Shown here: positions 9,922-18,770 of the stretch, piece after piece | Layout of the letters: each line of letters begins with the position of its first letter | Numbering within the stretch: the stretch's first letter is position 1 | Assembly: GCA_029237695.1 (NCBI GenBank) | Contig: CM055277.1 | Location: 41,264,242 to 41,328,241, forward strand | DNA from: Conchocele bisecta | Lineage: Eukaryota > Mollusca > Bivalvia > Lucinida > Thyasiridae | Reading direction: 5' to 3' | DNA length: 64,000 bases | The notes under the pieces: generated by a model | Seen by the model: the letters and a program-made list of their open reading frames with translations, nothing else | Database searches by the model: none | What the model was told of the DNA's origin: nothing | Position numbers and translations under genes: made by a program

Positions 9922-10308
9922 CTAATAATTTCCAATTTCTTCTAATAATTTTCCAATTTCTTCGTTAAAAGTGATATCGTAGAAACGCATATCCGTAAAC
10001 GAATCTTTGATTTTAAACTGTTTTATAAAATTAGTTTGATAATATTTCGGTAGTGTTTCTCCGATCCAATTGATCCTATTTAGTCGCTTCATTACACAAA
10101 TTTGATCCTTATACCGGCGACATAATTGCCGGTTTAATATTGTAAATGCAACGTTTTTATCGCAGCGTAATAAATTACGCTGATATTTCATGTATTCGAT
10201 ACAACATAGTATTGTCATTTTACCGTGTTTTAATACTGTAGAAACAGCGTAAAATTCTCCATAAAAGTCATTACAAAATTCCAATTCGTTGTGTATTTTA
10301 TTATCCAT
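9922..10308 (-). CDS. Terminal 128-residue Polinton protein
   Basis: An uninterrupted frame runs from the ATG at 10308 (MDNKIHNELEFCND). It is rich in Lys, Arg, Asn, Ile and Cys, with CRRYKDQICVMKRLNR in the middle and an acidic helical tail EEIGKLLEEIGNY. The homologue at the left end of C (41687-42068) has a frame break. The gene is the outermost one, about 120 bp inside the inverted repeat. I recognise no domain. The basic middle would suit nucleic-acid binding, but that is speculation. Confidence 0.55.
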   Translation of the reverse strand: MDNKIHNELEFCNDFYGEFYAVSTVLKHGKMTILCCIEYMKYQRNLLRCDKNVAFTILNRQLCRRYKDQICVMKRLNRINWIGETLPKYYQTNFIKQFKIKDSFTDMRFYDITFNEEIGKLLEEIGNY

Positions 10309-10427
10309 TTTGTTATAATATTTTATTATAACCTATGGGATTTATATGTTCAATTGGACGTGAAAAATACATGATGTATTTATGACAACGAGACAAAAAT
10401 AAATCCTTTTTAAGACTATTGTTTTAT

Positions 10428-10610
10428 CTGTTCAATTGGACGTGAAAACAACATGATGTATTTATGACACCAATTTTGGATTTTTCGGGGTGGTGGGAGA
10501 CAATTTCCTCGTTAACCAATTTTTGATTTTTAGGGGGTGGTGGGAGTAGTATATGGGCGTGGAAATGATGCCACCGTAGGTGGTATCATTTTGACTCCCT
10601 ATATACTACT
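10428..10610. repeat. Terminal inverted repeat of element A with terminal palindrome
   Basis: The last ~183 bp match the 182-bp inverted repeats of C with substitutions. The outermost 66 bp (10545-10610) form a palindrome. Its arms begin AGTAGTATATGGG and end CCCTATATACTACT, and its inner part contains ATGATGCCACC and GGTGGTATCAT. An extra partial copy of the inner repeat sequence (CAATTGGACGTGAAAA...) lies just inside, near 10349-10387. Confidence 0.85.
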
Positions 10611-10960
10611 GCCTGGGGTGGAGCGGACGCGAACCAGGACTTTTCAAGATGGAATTTCAAGGGGATCGAGCAATCGCGTTATATAGCAAGTGCTACTTTG
10701 TAGAGAAGGTGGGTTTGCCAACCAGAGTTGGAGGCACGACCAAGCATTCCTCCAAAGGAATGAGTAAACGAACGAATAATGTAGATTGGGACCGGTACAA
10801 AACCGCACTCGAGGGATCTTATGATACAGCGGAAAACAAAGGATTCCGCATGAATAATGGAGTTATGAAGACATATTCCCAGCACAAGCTTGGGCTATCC
10901 GCCTATTATGACAAGCGGCGCGTGCTGTCTGATAATATTCATATAGAGCCGTTGATGTAG
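10611..10960 (+). pseudogene. Protein-primed DNA polymerase B, C-terminal fragment
   Basis: The frame is open from the junction with A to a stop at 10960. It corresponds to the last ~115 codons of the polymerase, with GREPGLFKMEF, SKCYFVEK and SKGMSKRTNN matching the C-terminus of the copy at 54598-58250. Everything upstream, including the exonuclease and polymerase motifs, is absent and should lie on the far side of A, outside the window. The gene ends convergently with the integrase, 18 bp away, as expected from the order in C. Confidence 0.75.
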
Positions 10961-10977
10961 GACGAGAGCCTGACCGA

Positions 10978-11994
10978 CTATGAGGACGGACGATCTGGGT
11001 GTAGCTGGGTGTCAGAAGGCACCGCACGAAATTCTTCGCGAACAAACCCGCGCGATGGACCATTACACAAATAGTAGAGCACAGGCTCATCGGGTTTGGT
11101 AATAGATCGATCTATATTATATACATTGAGAAACCACACTGGATCAGTCGCGCGGCGGCGGCCACCTTCGAGCTCTCCCGGTTGATAGAGGTACCGGACG
11201 GCAACATCCAATGGAAGACGTTGCTCCGCTAAACCAACGGGTCGTCCGCGCGAGACGGCGGATGGCTTGTGCGCCACCTTTTTAGACTTCATGGCATCTA
11301 CGGGCTTTTTACCAATCAATCTGGTCACCTCCCCATTCAGTGCGGAGACCACGGCGGGCAGCCTGGTCACCCACTCGGTCGATCTCGTATGAGGGTCTAC
11401 AAGCTCTTTGGCATATTGGTGTCCGAACAACCTCTCAGACAGGGTTCGATTGAACCGCTCCACGATCCCCTGGTCCCGCTGGATGCTGACGTCGCCGCGT
11501 CTGACAGAAACGTCGTGCTTAGCCAACAGCTGAGAGACCACGCCCATGAACTCGCGGCCGGGATCGACCTGGATAAGATTAGGCCATTTAAGAGGACTCC
11601 TCTTACGTATTCGGGAAAGAGCCTCGGCCACCTCCTTAGACTCTTTCGTGGCCTTATAACGACTCGCTACGTCAACGACTGTCAGTGCGTACTTGTACGT
11701 TTTACGACCGACGCGATCGTCATGGAGAAATAGGAGATCTGCTTGGTGGACTTCGTTCGGTACCGGCACGTCGAATTTAGGCCACAGAATATTGTGAGGT
11801 GCTGGCAAATAGATCTGCCAGAGGGCCTGCTTCTTGAGCCATTTCATGGCGGCGTTTTTGGAAACCTTGGTCGCCGCCGCGAGGTTCTTGATGGCCGCGA
11901 GTCCCTTCCAGTAGCCGCGGGGGCTGTAGTATGTGTTCGCTAGCTTGCGCGTTAGGCGAACCGATAGTTTGGTATCAAGCTTGCGCGTGTCCAT
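10978..11994 (-). CDS. Retroviral-type DDE integrase (intact)
   Basis: A complete 338-codon frame with no breaks. It would insert the linear element DNA into chromosomes. The rve-type catalytic core is visible: D86 in VHQADLLFL, D144 in IQVDPGREF and E179 in GIVERFNRTL, with 34 residues between the last two. A further D108 lies in VVDVASRYK. The ~75-residue N-terminal region (SPRGYWKGLAAIKNLAAATKV) resembles a helix-turn-helix and lacks an obvious HHCC zinc motif. The C-terminal part ends with an SH3/chromo-like stretch around FLNVYNIDRSITKPDEPV. The ATG at 11994 lies inside the end of the upstream small gene (20-bp overlap). The frame is intact in an element whose other genes are broken. Confidence 0.9.
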   Translation of the reverse strand: MDTRKLDTKLSVRLTRKLANTYYSPRGYWKGLAAIKNLAAATKVSKNAAMKWLKKQALWQIYLPAPHNILWPKFDVPVPNEVHQADLLFLHDDRVGRKTYKYALTVVDVASRYKATKESKEVAEALSRIRKRSPLKWPNLIQVDPGREFMGVVSQLLAKHDVSVRRGDVSIQRDQGIVERFNRTLSERLFGHQYAKELVDPHTRSTEWVTRLPAVVSALNGEVTRLIGKKPVDAMKSKKVAHKPSAVSRGRPVGLAEQRLPLDVAVRYLYQPGELEGGRRRATDPVWFLNVYNIDRSITKPDEPVLYYLCNGPSRGFVREEFRAVPSDTQLHPDRPSS

Positions 11995-12307
11995 CGTATG
12001 CGAGGTATTCTAGTAGGGCGAACAATCTCCAACATGCCTTCGTCAGATCGTCCGGTAACTGCGTCGTCGATACCAAACCATTGTTGGAAGTTTCGCTGAA
12101 GCTGCCGGTTAGGTTACAGCTCGGGAGCGGGAACTCGGAGGAATCTAACATCCGCTTTGCGAAAATGGTGGCCGTTTTTTTGTCCTCGCGCCACGTCTCT
12201 AGAGAATCTTGGGCCAGATGTATCAGACCCTTTGCGCCAGCTAAACGGTGTTTAAGGGCCGTGTAGCCTACATCGATTAGAATAAAATTAAACTCGTCAA
12301 CTAACAT
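11975..12307 (-). CDS. Small conserved protein upstream of the integrase
   Basis: The start is placed at the ATG at 12307 because MLVDE matches the homologue in C (53119-53460). The frame extends further upstream only through an inserted transposon. The product is about 110 residues, with the conserved block DVGYTALKHRLAGAKGLIHLA and FAKRMLDSS, then a divergent Thr/Ser-rich centre, then a C-terminal LLEYLAYD. It is helical and soluble-looking, and I recognise no domain. It overlaps the integrase start by 20 bp (4 bp in C), which suggests co-expression. The upstream transposon ends 11 bp before its start codon. Confidence 0.55.
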   Translation of the reverse strand: MLVDEFNFILIDVGYTALKHRLAGAKGLIHLAQDSLETWREDKKTATIFAKRMLDSSEFPLPSCNLTGSFSETSNNGLVSTTQLPDDLTKACWRLFALLEYLAYDGHAQA

Positions 12308-12318
12308 CGTTCTATATA

Positions 12319-13232
12319 CAGTGAAATCGCGATGGCTCGAAATGCCACGGGACCGCACATTTTGTTCGAGTGATCGCATCGTTCGATTTTGTTATATTTG
12401 CCGACTACTGTACCCGTCGGAATTAAATAAACTACATGTGTTTACAAAACTGTCTTTATTTCAATTAATTATTATCCAAGTCGAATAGGACAAAATGTCC
12501 AGTAATCACTATAAATAGCGGTGCACATAATTAATGCAGCAGGTGGTTGTGACGTCACTCGAAACAGTGGTCTTTTTTCAATGGGCGTTTTTCGTTGTAA
12601 CTCCCGGGTAGCCTCTCGAATAACACGGGAGTTGAAACGAAAAACGGCCAACGACTTACGACAGACTCTATTAAATACTCCGAGTGGACGAAACCCAGAA
12701 CATTTAATAAATCGCCGTATGCCGTTGATCTGTTATGGGACACAAAACAACAACAGCAATTTAAGAATACAATAAATTTTATTTCACAAATAATGTACAA
12801 GCATAACAATAAATAGAGTTTCCACAAATTATGTTGAATGTTTCCGAATAATCTAACATAGAATTCAAAAAATGATCGCCATTAACAACGTTAACGATCA
12901 AATTGCACCACTTTAGGCAATTAACTGCACTTGAAAAGAAATCACCTTTCTCAGACAGGTAGAGCGCGGCTTGGCCTTTGTTCGTAATAAGTCGGACGCG
13001 GAGGTGTGAAAATTAGCCAAACACAAACTTGGACATCAATTTCGAGTCATCGTATAGAAAAATAGAGGGAAATAATCCGCGGGACTTGACAATTGTTTCG
13101 AGCGATCGCATTTTTTGAGGAGTTGCATTTCGAGCCATCGCACATATAGGAAAAATTATCGGGACCGCGACGCCATTTCGAGCGAGCCCGACATTACGAG
13201 CCATCGCATTTCGAGCCATCGCGATTTCACTG
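12319..13232. mobile_element. TA-flanked pogo/Tc1-like non-autonomous transposon
   Basis: The ends are inverted copies of CAGTGAAATCGCGATGGCTC, with TA on both sides (12317-12318 and 13233-13234). The uninterrupted equivalent in C (ATATATATATAGAACGATG) confirms insertion. CAGTG termini and TA duplication fit the pogo/Tc1-mariner superfamily. The right end carries several subterminal copies of TTTCGAGCCATCGC. No transposase frame is visible in the 914 bp, so it is probably a deletion derivative or MITE. Confidence 0.8.
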
Positions 13233-13265
13233 TATATATATATTATTTAAGTTTTTTTTAAATCA

Positions 13266-13715
13266 TTATTTTGTATTGCTTTTGCTTATTGCTTTTCCAA
13301 TATAGTAGCTGACGAGACCCACCGCAGCCATCCCCACGACGACGAACGCGATCTGACGGTCTTTTTGGGCCTCTGACGGTACATAGAAATCTGAAAGTTG
13401 GGGCTCGGGATCCAGCGGTGCGAGAACTTTCTGCGGATATGCCAGCTTGTACTCGCGCATGGATTCGTCAACGTTCCGGAAAGTTTGCACGGCGTGATTC
13501 TCGCGGCGAAGCTCTTCGTTGATCCAGTCCACACGGTTGGTTCGTTTTTCCGCCCATGCTTCCTTTGCGCTATTAAAATGTTCTACAGCTAAATCGTGAC
13601 GCTTTTTCTCCTCACCCGATTCTTTTCCTATTAACGAGAATAAATAGTTGCTACCGCTGAACGACAATGCGTTCGCCAACGCACCACCTACTATCGTTGC
13701 AGCCGTACTAGCCAT
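13266..13715 (-). CDS. Conserved Polinton membrane protein, ~149 residues
   Basis: An intact frame from the ATG at 13715. It has an Ala/Gly-rich hydrophobic N-terminus (MASTAATIVGGALANALSF), then a long charged helical domain with WINEELRRENHAVQTFRNVD and the motif PEPQLSDFYVPSE. A C-terminal transmembrane segment (AFVVVGMAAVGLVSYYIG) follows, with a short Lys/Ser tail. The type is familiar from other invertebrate Polintons but has no assigned function. Its ATG directly follows the stop of the upstream small membrane gene (TAA/ATG), as in C, so the pair is probably translated from one transcript. The C copy (52639-53068) is frameshifted. Confidence 0.65.
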   Translation of the reverse strand: MASTAATIVGGALANALSFSGSNYLFSLIGKESGEEKKRHDLAVEHFNSAKEAWAEKRTNRVDWINEELRRENHAVQTFRNVDESMREYKLAYPQKVLAPLDPEPQLSDFYVPSEAQKDRQIAFVVVGMAAVGLVSYYIGKAISKSNTK

Positions 13716-13949
13716 TTATTTCCATATAGTAACAGGTAGAATTCCAGCTTTAATTAGAAAATCTCGAGTCCCAACTGCGACCGCTACAATCAAGGTCACG
13801 AGCCCTACGTCTCTCGCTGTTATATCCAATTTGGGAGAGGGCCCTCCGAATACCATCTTTGATAGTCGAGCAAACCCGATACTGAGACCCGATATCACCA
13901 CGGCGTGATAAACCGCATTCACTATCATTTTATCTTCGTTTTCAGCCAT
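13716..13949 (-). CDS. Small Polinton membrane protein, 77 residues
   Basis: An intact frame with two hydrophobic segments, AVYHAVVISGLSIGFARL and DVGLVTLIVAVAVGTRDFL, separated by a Gly/Pro/Lys loop (GGPSPKLDITAR). The C-terminus is PVTIWK. Two membrane helices with a short basic loop suggest a small membrane protein of holin- or viroporin-like size, but no such activity is established. It is the first gene of the pair with 13266-13715. It has a conserved TATA-like element a few bases upstream. Confidence 0.6.
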   Translation of the reverse strand: MAENEDKMIVNAVYHAVVISGLSIGFARLSKMVFGGPSPKLDITARDVGLVTLIVAVAVGTRDFLIKAGILPVTIWK

Positions 13950-13954
13950 TATAT

Positions 13955-13969
13955 TTATTGCATATAAAA
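13955..13969 (-). promoter_or_regulatory. Conserved TATA-like element before the small membrane genes
   Basis: The minus-strand 15-mer TTTTATATGCAATAA lies 5 bp before the ATG at 13949. The same 15-mer precedes the homologous gene in C (52383-52397). Perfect retention next to diverged coding sequence suggests a core promoter. Confidence 0.5.
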
Positions 13970-13986
13970 GGGATCGTGATTAATGT

Positions 13987-14061
13987 TTAAATTTTAATTG
14001 GGTTTAAATCTTTAGAATGATTTTTTATTAAATTAGTAGAGCGCTGAGACGTATCGACCAT
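13987..14061 (-). pseudogene. ATPase remnant at a deletion junction
   Basis: The first ~15 codons of the packaging ATPase survive (MVDTSQRSTNLIK), still overlapping the capsid end. The frame then runs into unrelated sequence and stops. The remainder of the ATPase, the iteron array and the acidic-protein gene (about 2 kb in C) are gone, so the breakpoint lies near 14000. Confidence 0.7.
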
Positions 14062-15294
14062 CTTCGATGTTGAGTTGTGCGTCTGTGATTATATATAAGT
14101 ACACGTTCAATGCGTCAGCTCCATCCGCCTCTTTGGTTATCTGGATCGTCACACCCTCGCTAGCGTTCTCAACTTGGCATCCACTACCGTGCATTTGGTT
14201 GTCGTCGCTGGCTCGCATGTCTAGCCATAACGCGTACTTGGACGTCAGGAACTGTGCGAGGGAGACGTCCGAGAGCTGTAGGTCTTTAGCAACCGCGGCA
14301 ACCTCCGGGGAGCGCTTAGAGCCGGTAGCAAACTGCTTTCTGGCTTCGTCCCACTGCTGGTGCGCGCGAAGGCCCTGGCTGTAGAGTTGATTGGGAACTC
14401 CCTCGATCGTCACCTCGACCTTCGTGATTTTGGGGTTATAGAATGTGTCGTTTTTTCTAGCCCCGAGCGCGAACCGACCCTCCTCGAACAGCATCAGTGT
14501 ACCTTTCATCGAGCGGGCGGGTACGTTGATGTTAATGTGTAGCTTTTGTCTTTCGTCATCTTGCGGTGACGAAGAACTCGGTCGTACAGTATGGCAACGC
14601 GCCCGGCGTACTGGGTTCTGATCAATCGCGATAGTTCGGGCATCGTGACCATGTCGTACTCCAACGAAACATTATCGATCGTATACGTCGATGTCATGTC
14701 GGTGGCTATGAGAACTCGGCCGTAGTCGTTGAACGTTAGTTCGTATTCGAGGCGGTCAGCCAACGCGCTCTGATAGTAGGGCATGTGACTCTCCAGCAAC
14801 TCAAAGTCGAGCGGGATGTAGAAGCGGTTGCCTTAAGCGCCCGCGATCGCGTTGTCGCTCGCGTTGTTATCTGCCTTGTTACCAGCCTCGATTCTAAGTC
14901 TGGTTACGTTCTTATTTTTGCTGGTGTCAATACCCTGATAGACCGCATTTTCGCGCTCTTGCGCCGTCTTCCACAGGTCCTGGTAACAGTGGTAGACGTC
15001 GCTGTCGTCGATCGACATTACCTCATTACCAGAAATCTTTATCATGGTCTTCTTGACGATGGCGCGACCCAGGTTCTGAACGACGGTTCGGTCCGCGTCT
15101 GTCGACGTCAGCGAAATAGTGAAATCGAGGCGAACAGTCCCCGGCACAATGACGTCGTTAGCTCCGAGGTTGGGAAAGCGGGCCATGAGCTGCTGTTTCT
15201 GGTCGATCGTCGATGGGTTGTTCGTAATAACGACGCTTTGTCTCACGCCTTTCGCCCCAAGGGGCTCCCGCAGTCTGCGGTATGGATTGAGTTT
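14033..15294 (-). pseudogene. Probable major capsid protein (frameshifted, start lost)
   Basis: This is the element B homologue of 1315-2674. The conserved N-terminal block KLNPYRRLREPLGAKG is present, but no ATG precedes it, because the first residues differ from C. The core RFPNLGANDVIVPG and ESHMPYYQSALADRLEYEL is readable. Frame breaks lie near 14830, where a stop replaces a Tyr-Gly region, and near 14540, where about 10 bp are missing. The 22-codon segment duplicated in A is single here. The last 29 bp overlap the ATPase remnant. Confidence 0.6.
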
Positions 15295-15356
15295 ACATAC
15301 TTTATTTAAATACTCTATTAAACCCGTACGTTTTTTTCTTTAATACATCGTTAAAA

Positions 15357-16674
15357 ATGGAGGTTTACGATATGGAAGAATTCGGCCGAGACGATTATCT
15401 CGATGATGATGACATCGGCGATAACATCGATGATGACATCGATGCCGAAACGCCCTTCATAGAGACTCCAGTTCCAATTCATGAATTGGGGGAAATAGCT
15501 GGCGCTACCAGCACCATTAGTCTAAGTCAGGAATTAGTCAAGTCAGCTGTCGACGATTACTACAACAGTTTGTCAGAAAAAGGTGAGGTCCCATCTGTCG
15601 GCCGCGACTACTCCAAGTTCGAATTGGATATGAAGGGTAGGTTGCGACTAAAAGCATCAAATATCCCGATCGTCAATATGAGGACCGGAAAACCCCTAGC
15701 GCTGAACACCATTGCCGGAAACAGGGGCGGTGGCCAAATCGTAAAGGACGAACTCTGATTCCCAAATTGGAAGCGTGGTAAAACAATTATGCCGGCCAGA
15801 GCTGTAGAGGCCATACAGTCTACCGACGAAACGATGGCGAAGACGGCCGCCGCGATAGAAACTATCGAGCTCAGCGAGATCCCTCGAGTCGCCACCGACG
15901 CTATTCACACAAGGGAGCTCAACGAAAGCGAGATAGATGGAATACTCAGCACGATGGATGACCCACCGTTACATCTTCGTGAACTCCGGGGCCTCGATAG
16001 GGCTATGCAAACGATCCGGGTGAATTGGTCCATGACCTCTCCAAACTCACGGCGCTGGATGAACATATCACGCTAGAAGAAAGAATACTTGGGGAAGTCC
16101 GTGACATGATAGAGAATCTACCGAACGGATCACCGAACGCCTGCGGTCGTTGCGGGATGAAAGGGCAGCTCGCTTGGAGGTTGCATCGGCTGGCCGTCAG
16201 GCGCTCCGCACCCAAATAACTCGGATCCGCGAAACAATCTCGAGGGTTCTGCACGAGGAGACGACACTCGGTGAGCGACTTCGCACTCTGTTCAGAGAGT
16301 AGGGCGTCACAATAGTAAGCATCCTCGTAGCTCTCGGCATGACCATATCAACCATAGTTCTAGCTATCGAGCTGCTCGTAGGCAGTGCGGCGGCTGCACC
16401 CGCGCCAGCACCCGCGCCAGCACCCGCGCCATCCGGCGGAGCAAAGGAGTGGGCAATAAAGCATCTAAAAGCCTTAGCCAATCTCCTGGCTAAATTAGCT
16501 GGAAAGGCGGCTGCCGCACTGCCTGGGTTGATCGGGAGTGTCGTATCCTACTTGTTATCTATATTATCAAAAACAGCCGGATGGCTCGCCAAAAATACTT
16601 GGGCTTTAATCGTGGCGATCGCCGGACTTCTACTATTCTCCGCCCGAGAGTTCCTAAAACCAAAGCGCGAGTAG
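15357..16674 (+). pseudogene. Membrane-associated virion protein with Ala-Pro repeat (stops and frameshifts)
   Basis: The ATG at 15357 starts an acidic leader (MEEFGRDDYLDDDDIGD). A globular N-terminal domain shared with C follows (VPSVGRDYSKFE, RTGKPLALNTIAG). An in-frame TGA at about 15756 interrupts it before NWKRGKTI. A second frame break follows near 16020, and an in-frame TAG lies near 16301. The distal part has the transmembrane segment, an (AP)n linker, a Lys/Ala-rich amphipathic stretch and a C-terminal membrane helix ending LKPKRE. It overlaps the convergent structural gene by 21 bp. A CCAAT palindrome at 15474-15489 encodes part of PVPIHELG. Confidence 0.6.
15474..15489. repeat. 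CCAAT palindrome in coding sequence
   Basis: CCAATTCATGAATTGG is a perfect 16-bp palindrome. Related ones in B lie at 16745-16760, 16816-16829, 18757-18770 and 20411-20424. Confidence 0.8.
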
Positions 16675-17982
16675 TACGATCACCACGAGGGCGACGACGA
16701 ACCCCAATGTCTCCTCCTCGTGGGTTGTAGTTCCCGCTCCTGTTCCAATTCGTGAATTGGGGGAACTGGTGGAACTTGGTGGTGTGTCCAATTCGTGGTG
16801 GTGGGGTGGGTGTATCCAATCGAGATTGGATGAACCCGACCGTCTTGGGGGGGGGGGGCGCTTGATGATATCCGCGTTCACTTTACCGTTGTGGCCGATT
16901 TTTTGATTGGCGGTGGCGATTACGATCTGATTATTGTAACCGTCAACCGGGTCGTCTCGTAGTATCATATTGCTCGGCGCCATATAAAGACCTATTCCAA
17001 ATACATAGTCTACTGGGGTGCTGGCATTCTGCAAAACATCTTGATACCGACTGATCGCCGCCGGGAGGTCCACCGGTTCGTTTATTGCGTCCTCGACATT
17101 TGCCAAGAACTGTTTTTGCGCGTCAAACGCCTTCCCGTCTCCTATTATAGAACTGCGCGCTTGCGCCTGTGCGCCGAGGATGGCCCAGACGTACGTGCGA
17201 ATGGAGTCGTTGAGGTGGGTAACTCCAGCCCTGGTGAACCCTTTCCCCCTATCCAAAATGAAAGTCCCCAAGCCGATATCGACGTGTTCGTGTTATTCTA
17301 TGTAGTCGATTTTAAAAGGATCGGGGTATTTACACCCGGCAAAATTACAATTAAGGATTTGATTTGGTGTATATATCATGTTGGTAGGATTAAAATCCCC
17401 AAGACTTGTGTCCGTTACGATGTTAGCATTTACAAATATATCACCTAACCCACCATTTTCAGGAACTGTTTTCTGTTTCCAGTCGGTATTTTTAGAAATC
17501 TGAAATTCGTTACAAAGTCTTTCGTAGGCTTTGTGGTCGTACGGGCTGTATAGACGGTCCCAATTATCCTCTTGGGAGAGTTTCACGCTCATCTCTTTCA
17601 GAATCCTCCTAATAGTATAGTAGACGTGAAAAGTATAAACACTTTCGCAGAAAGCGGTCAGATTATGCTCCATGTGGTTTATGTAAGAGACCACACACCC
17701 GGTTGTGGCGCATCACACGACAAACTTCAACTGGTTCTGCCGAAACTGCATCGGTGTTGCTTTCCACGCGTCTAGGGTTTCTTGGGTAGTAATTTGGGGC
17801 AGCCTATAATTATCAAATATGTTTGAAAAAGTTGTATCAAATCCTGTGTCTTCGTTTACTCTTATTGTTTGGTGTATTAGCTTTCTAATTAAGTATTGGA
17901 TTCCTACCGTTAAGTAGTACACACCTCCCCCATCGTACTTTGCCTTTGAATTGAAGATAAATGCCTTGGTATTCAACGTCAT
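16654..17982 (-). pseudogene. Conserved Polinton structural protein (frameshifted)
   Basis: Homologue of 4161-5582, from the ATG at 17982 (MTLNTKAFIFNSKAKY) to a membrane anchor ending VVALVVIVLLALWF. Blocks YTFHVYYTIRRILKEM, SIRTYVWAILGAQ and NNQIVIATANQKIGHNG are conserved. Frame breaks lie near 17705 and near 17285. The Cys-rich block present in A and C (GGRHCG...CKMLPPK) is missing at the second break. The proline- and histidine-rich linker before the anchor is longer than in A and contains two CCAAT palindromes and a G10 run (16848-16857). Confidence 0.55.
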
Positions 17983-17999
17983 TTTAATCGGAGTTTATT

Positions 18000-18695
18000 A
18001 TGTTTGCTACTATCACTAATGTTCAAAAAGAGAGTTGTGAACTTCAGAAGTCAATCGACAACTGCTGCGGAAAACGCCTCAGATCAATCACCTTCACGGT
18101 TGGGTGGCGAAACTTGGGGGAGCGCGAATGGTTTTACTATGTGAAGGATGGACAACAAGTAAGTGTAAAGCTACCTCCCGGACTGTGGGGAGCAAGACAG
18201 CTCATATACTTTTTTTCCACAGAGCTTGGCGACGAAGCCAACCTCACAGTATCGAAGGCTACCGGGCTCGCAACATTAACAGCCCCCGATATGCTGTGAT
18301 AACTATATCAGACCCATTAGGCATTCGCTTCGGTTTCAGCCGCCCACTTTAAAATAAAGATTTTTTTTTTTGGTTTTTTTTTCCTTCTTCGGGGCCCAAA
18401 ATTTGTTGGAGATGTGCCTGTGGATCTAGCCTATACCAAAACCCTCAACATACATTTGAACCAGTTGAACACGTCGTACAACTTGTTGGATGGAGCCCCC
18501 AGCACACTACTTAAAACAGTGCCCGCCAGTGATTGTTATTTTGGGGAGACTGTGACATTAGACTCCCCATCCCCCGAGATGAAAGTTTTGGAATCTGGAC
18601 ACATCCACGAATTTAAGGTCTCTATTCTCGACGACCGATCTAAAGAGTTGAATAACTATTATCCGATTTCGGTCGTTCTAGAAATTTCAAATTAA
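18000..18695 (+). pseudogene. Probable penton/minor capsid protein (frameshifted)
   Basis: It starts at 18000 with MFATITNVQKESCELQK and ends with YPISVVLEISN. The middle reads REWFYYVKDGQQVSVKLPPG, then GLWGARQL and SKATGLATLTAPD, matching C rather than A. The frame stops at 18299, and a T-rich tract (18361-18382) lies in the gap. The last ~90 codons follow in frame from about 18414. The ATG lies 17 bp from that of the divergent structural gene. Confidence 0.5.
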
Positions 18696-18770
18696 TTCAA
18701 AGAATTAAACTCATGTTCGTAATATAATTTATAACAACCAGATAGTTCTTCCAATTCCAATCGCGATTGG

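Larger units (their letters stand above)
1..10610. mobile_element. Polinton/Maverick element A (left end outside the window)
   Basis: This is a virus-like DNA transposon of the Polinton class. It carries the acidic conserved protein, packaging ATPase, capsid, membrane protein, structural protein, penton, fibre, two-hydrophobic-segment protein and a terminal 128-codon gene, in the same order as the left half of element C but inverted. The right terminus is a 66-bp palindrome ending in CTATATACTACT at 10610. The integrase and polymerase half would lie left of position 1. Most genes have one or more frameshifts. Confidence 0.85.

Noticed and set aside
1..10610. Elements A and B as one long Polinton
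   Set aside because: Capsid, membrane, penton, fibre and two-hydrophobic-segment genes are each present twice, and a complete terminal palindrome lies at 10545-10610 between the two sets.
10978..11994. LTR retrotransposon or retrovirus as the source of the integrase
   Set aside because: No reverse transcriptase, gag or LTRs are present. The integrase sits with a protein-primed DNA polymerase, packaging ATPase and capsid genes between inverted repeats, which is the Polinton arrangement.
13013..13219. A frame encoding repeated MARNA-type peptides
   Set aside because: It is produced by subterminal repeats of the inserted CAGTG-ended transposon, not by a gene.
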